This document shows, in pieces, positions 4,894 through 7,588 of a DNA stretch of 7,588 nucleotides (position 1 is the stretch's first letter; each line of letters starts with the position of its first letter). Origin of the DNA: an uncultured Anaerolineae bacterium (lineage in GTDB: Bacteria; Chloroflexota; Anaerolineae; Anaerolineales; Villigracilaceae); assembly GCA_903882765.1 (NCBI GenBank), contig CAIRYE010000188.1, positions 1 to 7,588 on the forward strand, in the 5' to 3' direction. The position numbers and the translations under genes were made by a program. The notes beneath the pieces were generated by a model, which worked only from the letters and a program-made list of their open reading frames with translations, was not told where the DNA came from and did not search any database.

Positions 4894-6546
4894 CTAAATG
4901 CCGGCTTCCTTAAAAGCGTCCCCCACAATTTGCTGGGCTTCGTTAATGATCTGCTCTAAATGGGAATCACCCCTAAAGCTCTCGGCGTAGATCTTATAGA
5001 TCTCTTCGGTACCGCTCGGGCGGGCGGCGAACCAGCCGTTTTCGGAAACTACTTTTAGCCCACCTATGGGTGCGTTGTTGCTTGGGGCAGTAGTAATCCG
5101 CGCCACGATCGGCTCGCCTGCCAAGCTGGTTGCTTTTACCAAGGTTGGGTCGAGGTTGTTGAGAACTTTTTTCTGGTCATTGTTAGCCACCGCGTCGATT
5201 CGTTTGTAGCTGGGGCTGCCAAATTGAGCTTCTAATGCCTGATAATGTTCGCCAGGGTCTTTTCCAGTGATGGAGGTGATCTCGGCGGCTAGTAGGTTGA
5301 GAAGTATTCCGTCCTTGTCGGTGGTCCAAACCGTACCATCCTTGCGCAGGAAGGATGCTCCCGCGCTTTCCTCTCCACCAAAGCCTAGATCGCCGCTGAG
5401 AAGGCCATCCACAAACCACTTGAAACCAACTGGTACCTCGGCCAGCCCCTTTCCCAAGGAAGTTGCCACCCGGTCGATCATGGAGCTGGATACAAGGGTC
5501 TTGCCGATTTTTGCGCTGGGATTCCAGTTTCCACGGTTTTGAAATAAATATTGAATGGCAACTGCCAGATAGTGATTCGGGTTCATGAGGCCAACACTGC
5601 GGGTGACGACACCATGACGATCTGTATCGGGGTCGTTACCGCAGGCAATGTCAAAGTCATCTTTCAATTTGATCAGGCCGGCCATAGCATATGGCGAACT
5701 GCAATCCATGCGCACCTTGCCATCGTGATCAAGGCACATAAAGGAAAAAGTCGGGTCAATATGGTCATTGACCACAGTTAGGCTCAATTTGTATTTTTCA
5801 GCAATGATCGCCCAATAGCCAGCCGCCGCGCCGCCCAAAGGATCGATGCCAATGCGTAGTCCACTGTTTGATATGGCGGTCATATTGATGATGTTGTTGA
5901 GGTCATTGATGTAGGCGATGGAGAGATCAGTGAAATGGGTGGTGCTCGACTTCAAGGCCTTGGAATAAGGTATGCGTTTTACATCCTTAAGGCCATCCGC
6001 GAGGATCTGGTTAGCGCGCTTTTGGATGATATTGGTAATTTCAGGGCCAGCTGGGCCGCCACTGGGGGGGTTGTATTTGAAACCGCCATCAAAAGGCGGG
6101 TTGTGCGAAGGAGTAATGACCACGCCATCCGCTAGCGCGCTGTCGCGGTTACGGTTATAAGCTAAAATTGCATGGCTGATCACCGGTGTGGGGGTGTACT
6201 CTTGGTCAGCCGAGAGGTGGATCTCCACTCCGTTGCCGGCGAACACTTCCACTGCACTGCATTGAGCAGGCTCTGAAAGGGCGTGTGTATCTTTACCGAT
6301 AAACAAAGGACCGCTGATCCGCATTGAGTTTCGATACTCGCATAAAGCCTGCGTCACTGCCAAAATGTGATCTTCATTAAAGGAGCTCTTCCCTGAAGTA
6401 CCGCGATGTCCGGAGGTACCGAAGGTGATCTGTTGGTTGGCTGCCGCGGGGTCAGGATGGTTTAGATAATATTGCGAAATTAACGCGGGGATGTTGGTTA
6501 GGTCTTGTTGGGTTACCGGCGTACCAGCGCGAGGATGAAGTGACAT
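4894..6546 (-). CDS. pgm: Phosphoglucomutase (alpha-D-glucose-phosphate-specific)
   Basis: A 550-residue enzyme interconverting glucose-1-phosphate and glucose-6-phosphate, linking glycolysis and gluconeogenesis to glycogen and sugar-nucleotide synthesis. It resembles E. coli Pgm (546 residues) along its whole length. All four active-site elements are present: the phosphoserine loop TPSHNPP (S147 is the phosphorylated serine), the Mg-binding loop DPDTDRHG (D305, D307, D309), the sugar-binding loop GGEESAG (390-396) and the phosphate-binding loop RPSGTEEIYKIY (509-520). The N-terminal FGTSGHRG (42-49) is also intact. The ATG at 6546 is preceded by GAGG with about 5 nt spacing, and homology starts at once (SLHPRAGTPVTQQDL). 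It is divergent from fbp across 118 bp, so joint control is likely. No truncation or frameshift is seen. Confidence 0.97.
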   Translation of the reverse strand: MSLHPRAGTPVTQQDLTNIPALISQYYLNHPDPAAANQQITFGTSGHRGTSGKSSFNEDHILAVTQALCEYRNSMRISGPLFIGKDTHALSEPAQCSAVEVFAGNGVEIHLSADQEYTPTPVISHAILAYNRNRDSALADGVVITPSHNPPFDGGFKYNPPSGGPAGPEITNIIQKRANQILADGLKDVKRIPYSKALKSSTTHFTDLSIAYINDLNNIINMTAISNSGLRIGIDPLGGAAAGYWAIIAEKYKLSLTVVNDHIDPTFSFMCLDHDGKVRMDCSSPYAMAGLIKLKDDFDIACGNDPDTDRHGVVTRSVGLMNPNHYLAVAIQYLFQNRGNWNPSAKIGKTLVSSSMIDRVATSLGKGLAEVPVGFKWFVDGLLSGDLGFGGEESAGASFLRKDGTVWTTDKDGILLNLLAAEITSITGKDPGEHYQALEAQFGSPSYKRIDAVANNDQKKVLNNLDPTLVKATSLAGEPIVARITTAPSNNAPIGGLKVVSENGWFAARPSGTEEIYKIYAESFRGDSHLEQIINEAQQIVGDAFKEAGI

Positions 6547-6575
6547 TTTGACCTCATTGGAAAGTGTGTTTTAAT

Positions 6576-6595
6576 AGTACTAATCATAAAGTACT
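6576..6595. promoter_or_regulatory. Paired AGTACT sites in the pgm/fbp control region
   Basis: Two identical palindromic hexamers AGTACT (6576-6581 and 6590-6595) have starts 14 bp apart, between the two divergent genes. Together they form a larger imperfect dyad close to the predicted pgm transcript start (about 6595). They could be a regulator site; this is inferred from symmetry alone. Confidence 0.25.
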
Positions 6596-6609
6596 TCCAG
6601 AATTATAAA
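6581..6609 (+). promoter_or_regulatory. Candidate fbp promoter
   Basis: TATAAA (6604-6609) with a weak TAATCA -35 (6581-6586) at 17 bp. The -10 overlaps, on the opposite strand, the TATAAT assigned to pgm. The predicted start near 6616 gives a leader of about 49 nt. The -35 is poor and an activator may be needed. Confidence 0.28.
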
Positions 6610-6630
6610 GGTTTTGCGTCATAATACCAT
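6602..6630 (-). promoter_or_regulatory. Candidate pgm promoter
   Basis: On the minus strand, consensus TATAAT (6607-6602) is preceded by ATGGTA (6630-6625; 3 of 6 match) at 17 bp. The transcript would start near 6595, about 48 nt before the ATG. It shares its -10 bases with the candidate fbp promoter, so polymerase could occupy only one direction at a time. Confidence 0.38.
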
Positions 6631-6648
6631 TAACCCAATTGTCACACC

Positions 6649-6664
6649 GGAGAGAATCGCGATT
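6649..6664 (+). promoter_or_regulatory. fbp ribosome site and adjoining 10-bp palindrome
   Basis: GGAGAG (6649-6654) is the only Shine-Dalgarno-like site near fbp, 10 nt before the ATG at 6665. It favours that start over the in-frame ATG at 6674. The whole interval between them is the perfect palindrome AATCGCGATT (6655-6664). It is too tight for a stable RNA hairpin but could be a protein site. Confidence 0.45.
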
Positions 6665-7588
6665 ATGAAACCAATGACTACCATTGAACGATTTGTACTA
6701 AGCCAACAGCCCCATTATGCCAAAGGCGACCTAACTACCCTCTTTTATGATATCGCTCTCTCCGCCAAACTGATTGCTGTTCAGGCAAAGCGTGCCGCAT
6801 TTCTTGGCGTGCAAGGCTACGAAGAGACTACCAATATCCAAGGGGAGCAGCAGCGTAAGTTGGATGTCTATGCCGATGAGATCTTTGTAAAGATGAATGA
6901 TCATACCGGCCGGCTTTGCGCGATGGTTTCTGAGGAGCGGGAAGGAATTATTCAGATACCACCTAAGTATGGCCGCGGACACTACTTTATGGTGTACGAC
7001 CCGTTAGACGGCAGCAGCAACATTGATACCAATGTGACCATTGGCACCATCTTCGGCATCTATCGTCAGGATGATCCGAAGACCATTATGACCGAAGCCG
7101 ATGTGCTTCGGCCGGGCAATCAATTGGTGGCGGCTGGCTACATCATTTATGGAACGAGTACGATATTTGTTTACAGCACCGGCAAGGGCGTACATGGTTT
7201 CACACTCGACCCCGAGGTAGGGGAATTTTTCCTCACCCATGAGAATATGCGCTTTCCTGAAGTTCCCGCTTACTACAGCTTCAACTACGGCGCATACCGC
7301 AATTGGGATCCAAAGGTGAAGGAATATGCTGATTGGCTAGATACGACCGATGAACCCAAGCTATCACAACGCTACATTGGTAGTTTTGTCGGTGATTTCC
7401 ATCGCAATTTGCTCTATGGCGGTGTTTATGGCTACCCTTCTGAAAGTAAGTACCCAGAGGGCAAGATCCGTGTATTATACGAAGCCGCACCAATGGCGTT
7501 TCTAGCCGAACAGGCCGGCGGTTATGCCAGCGATGGTCATGGTTCAATTTTGGATATTTGCCCACACCAACTTCATCAGAGAACACCG
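6665..7588 (+). CDS. fbp: Class I fructose-1,6-bisphosphatase, C-terminus cut by window end
   Basis: Hydrolyses fructose-1,6-bisphosphate to fructose-6-phosphate, the committed step of gluconeogenesis, in the cytoplasm. 308 codons are visible with no stop before the window ends; class I enzymes are usually about 330-340 residues, so roughly 25-30 are missing beyond the edge. Hallmarks: GEQQRKLDVYAD (60-71), the metal-ligand SEE (E90, E91), DPLDGSSNID (112-121, with D112 and D115), GVHGFTLDP (175-183), RYIGSFVGDFHRNLLYGG (236-253), the substrate lysine in GKIRVLYEAAPMAF with metal ligand E273, and EQAGG (282-286). These are class I (FBPase/IMPase fold) and not GlpX class II. The start ATG at 6665 is supported by GGAGAG; MTTIERF from 6674 is the alternative. 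Divergent neighbour of pgm. Confidence 0.96.
   Translation, partial: MKPMTTIERFVLSQQPHYAKGDLTTLFYDIALSAKLIAVQAKRAAFLGVQGYEETTNIQGEQQRKLDVYADEIFVKMNDHTGRLCAMVSEEREGIIQIPPKYGRGHYFMVYDPLDGSSNIDTNVTIGTIFGIYRQDDPKTIMTEADVLRPGNQLVAAGYIIYGTSTIFVYSTGKGVHGFTLDPEVGEFFLTHENMRFPEVPAYYSFNYGAYRNWDPKVKEYADWLDTTDEPKLSQRYIGSFVGDFHRNLLYGGVYGYPSESKYPEGKIRVLYEAAPMAFLAEQAGGYASDGHGSILDICPHQLHQRTP

Noticed and set aside
6731..7586. Three minus-strand open frames opposite fbp
   Set aside because: The plus strand encodes an unbroken class I FBPase with all active-site motifs; the antisense frames are by-products of its codon use.
1..7588. CRISPR array, tRNA, rRNA, transposase, or phage/defence genes
   Set aside because: I looked for regular repeats, tRNA-like arms and mobile-element motifs on both strands and saw none; the long intergenic parts hold only short dyads.

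Overview
The window is an ordinary bacterial chromosomal stretch of moderate GC. It holds six complete protein genes and one that runs off the right edge. I see no rRNA, tRNA, CRISPR array, insertion sequence or phage gene. The gene set (a TIGR03960/TIGR03936 radical SAM pair, a YccF membrane protein, an E. coli-type phosphoglucomutase and a class I fructose-1,6-bisphosphatase) fits a free-living bacterium able to do gluconeogenesis. A Chloroflexota (Anaerolineae-like) origin is my guess from the overall feel of the proteins; the sequence does not prove it.

Left part (1-3614), all on the minus strand. A strong bidirectional hairpin terminator (75-120) separates an unseen left neighbour from a small YccF-family membrane protein (140-559) with its own promoter. 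Upstream lies a tightly coupled three-gene operon, read right to left: a B12-binding-type radical SAM protein (3614 to 1704, TTG start), an unrecognised four-helix membrane protein (1707 to 1312) and the radical SAM-associated protein TIGR03936 (1315 to 686). Both junctions are ATGA stop/start overlaps, so the three proteins are probably translated as a unit. The operon ends at a 19-bp perfect hairpin (625-672). It begins behind a consensus TATAAT box that overlaps one arm of a 13-bp perfect inverted repeat (3618-3653).

Middle part (3615-4893). A 411-bp intergenic stretch carries the operon promoter and a probable promoter with a long leader for a plus-strand GNAT acetyltransferase (4026-4613). 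This gene converges on the next gene across about 280 bp with no recognisable gene.

Right part (4894-7588). Phosphoglucomutase (pgm, minus) and class I fructose-1,6-bisphosphatase (fbp, plus, C-terminus cut by the window edge) diverge from a compact 118-bp control region. Their candidate -10 boxes overlap back to back. Together the enzymes take fructose-1,6-bisphosphate to fructose-6-phosphate and interconvert glucose-6-phosphate and glucose-1-phosphate, so shared control of gluconeogenesis and glycogen or sugar-nucleotide supply is plausible.

The part most likely to be under-described is the radical SAM operon: the unknown membrane protein between two proteins that are normally direct neighbours or fused, the second cysteine triad in the radical SAM protein, and the dyad at its promoter.
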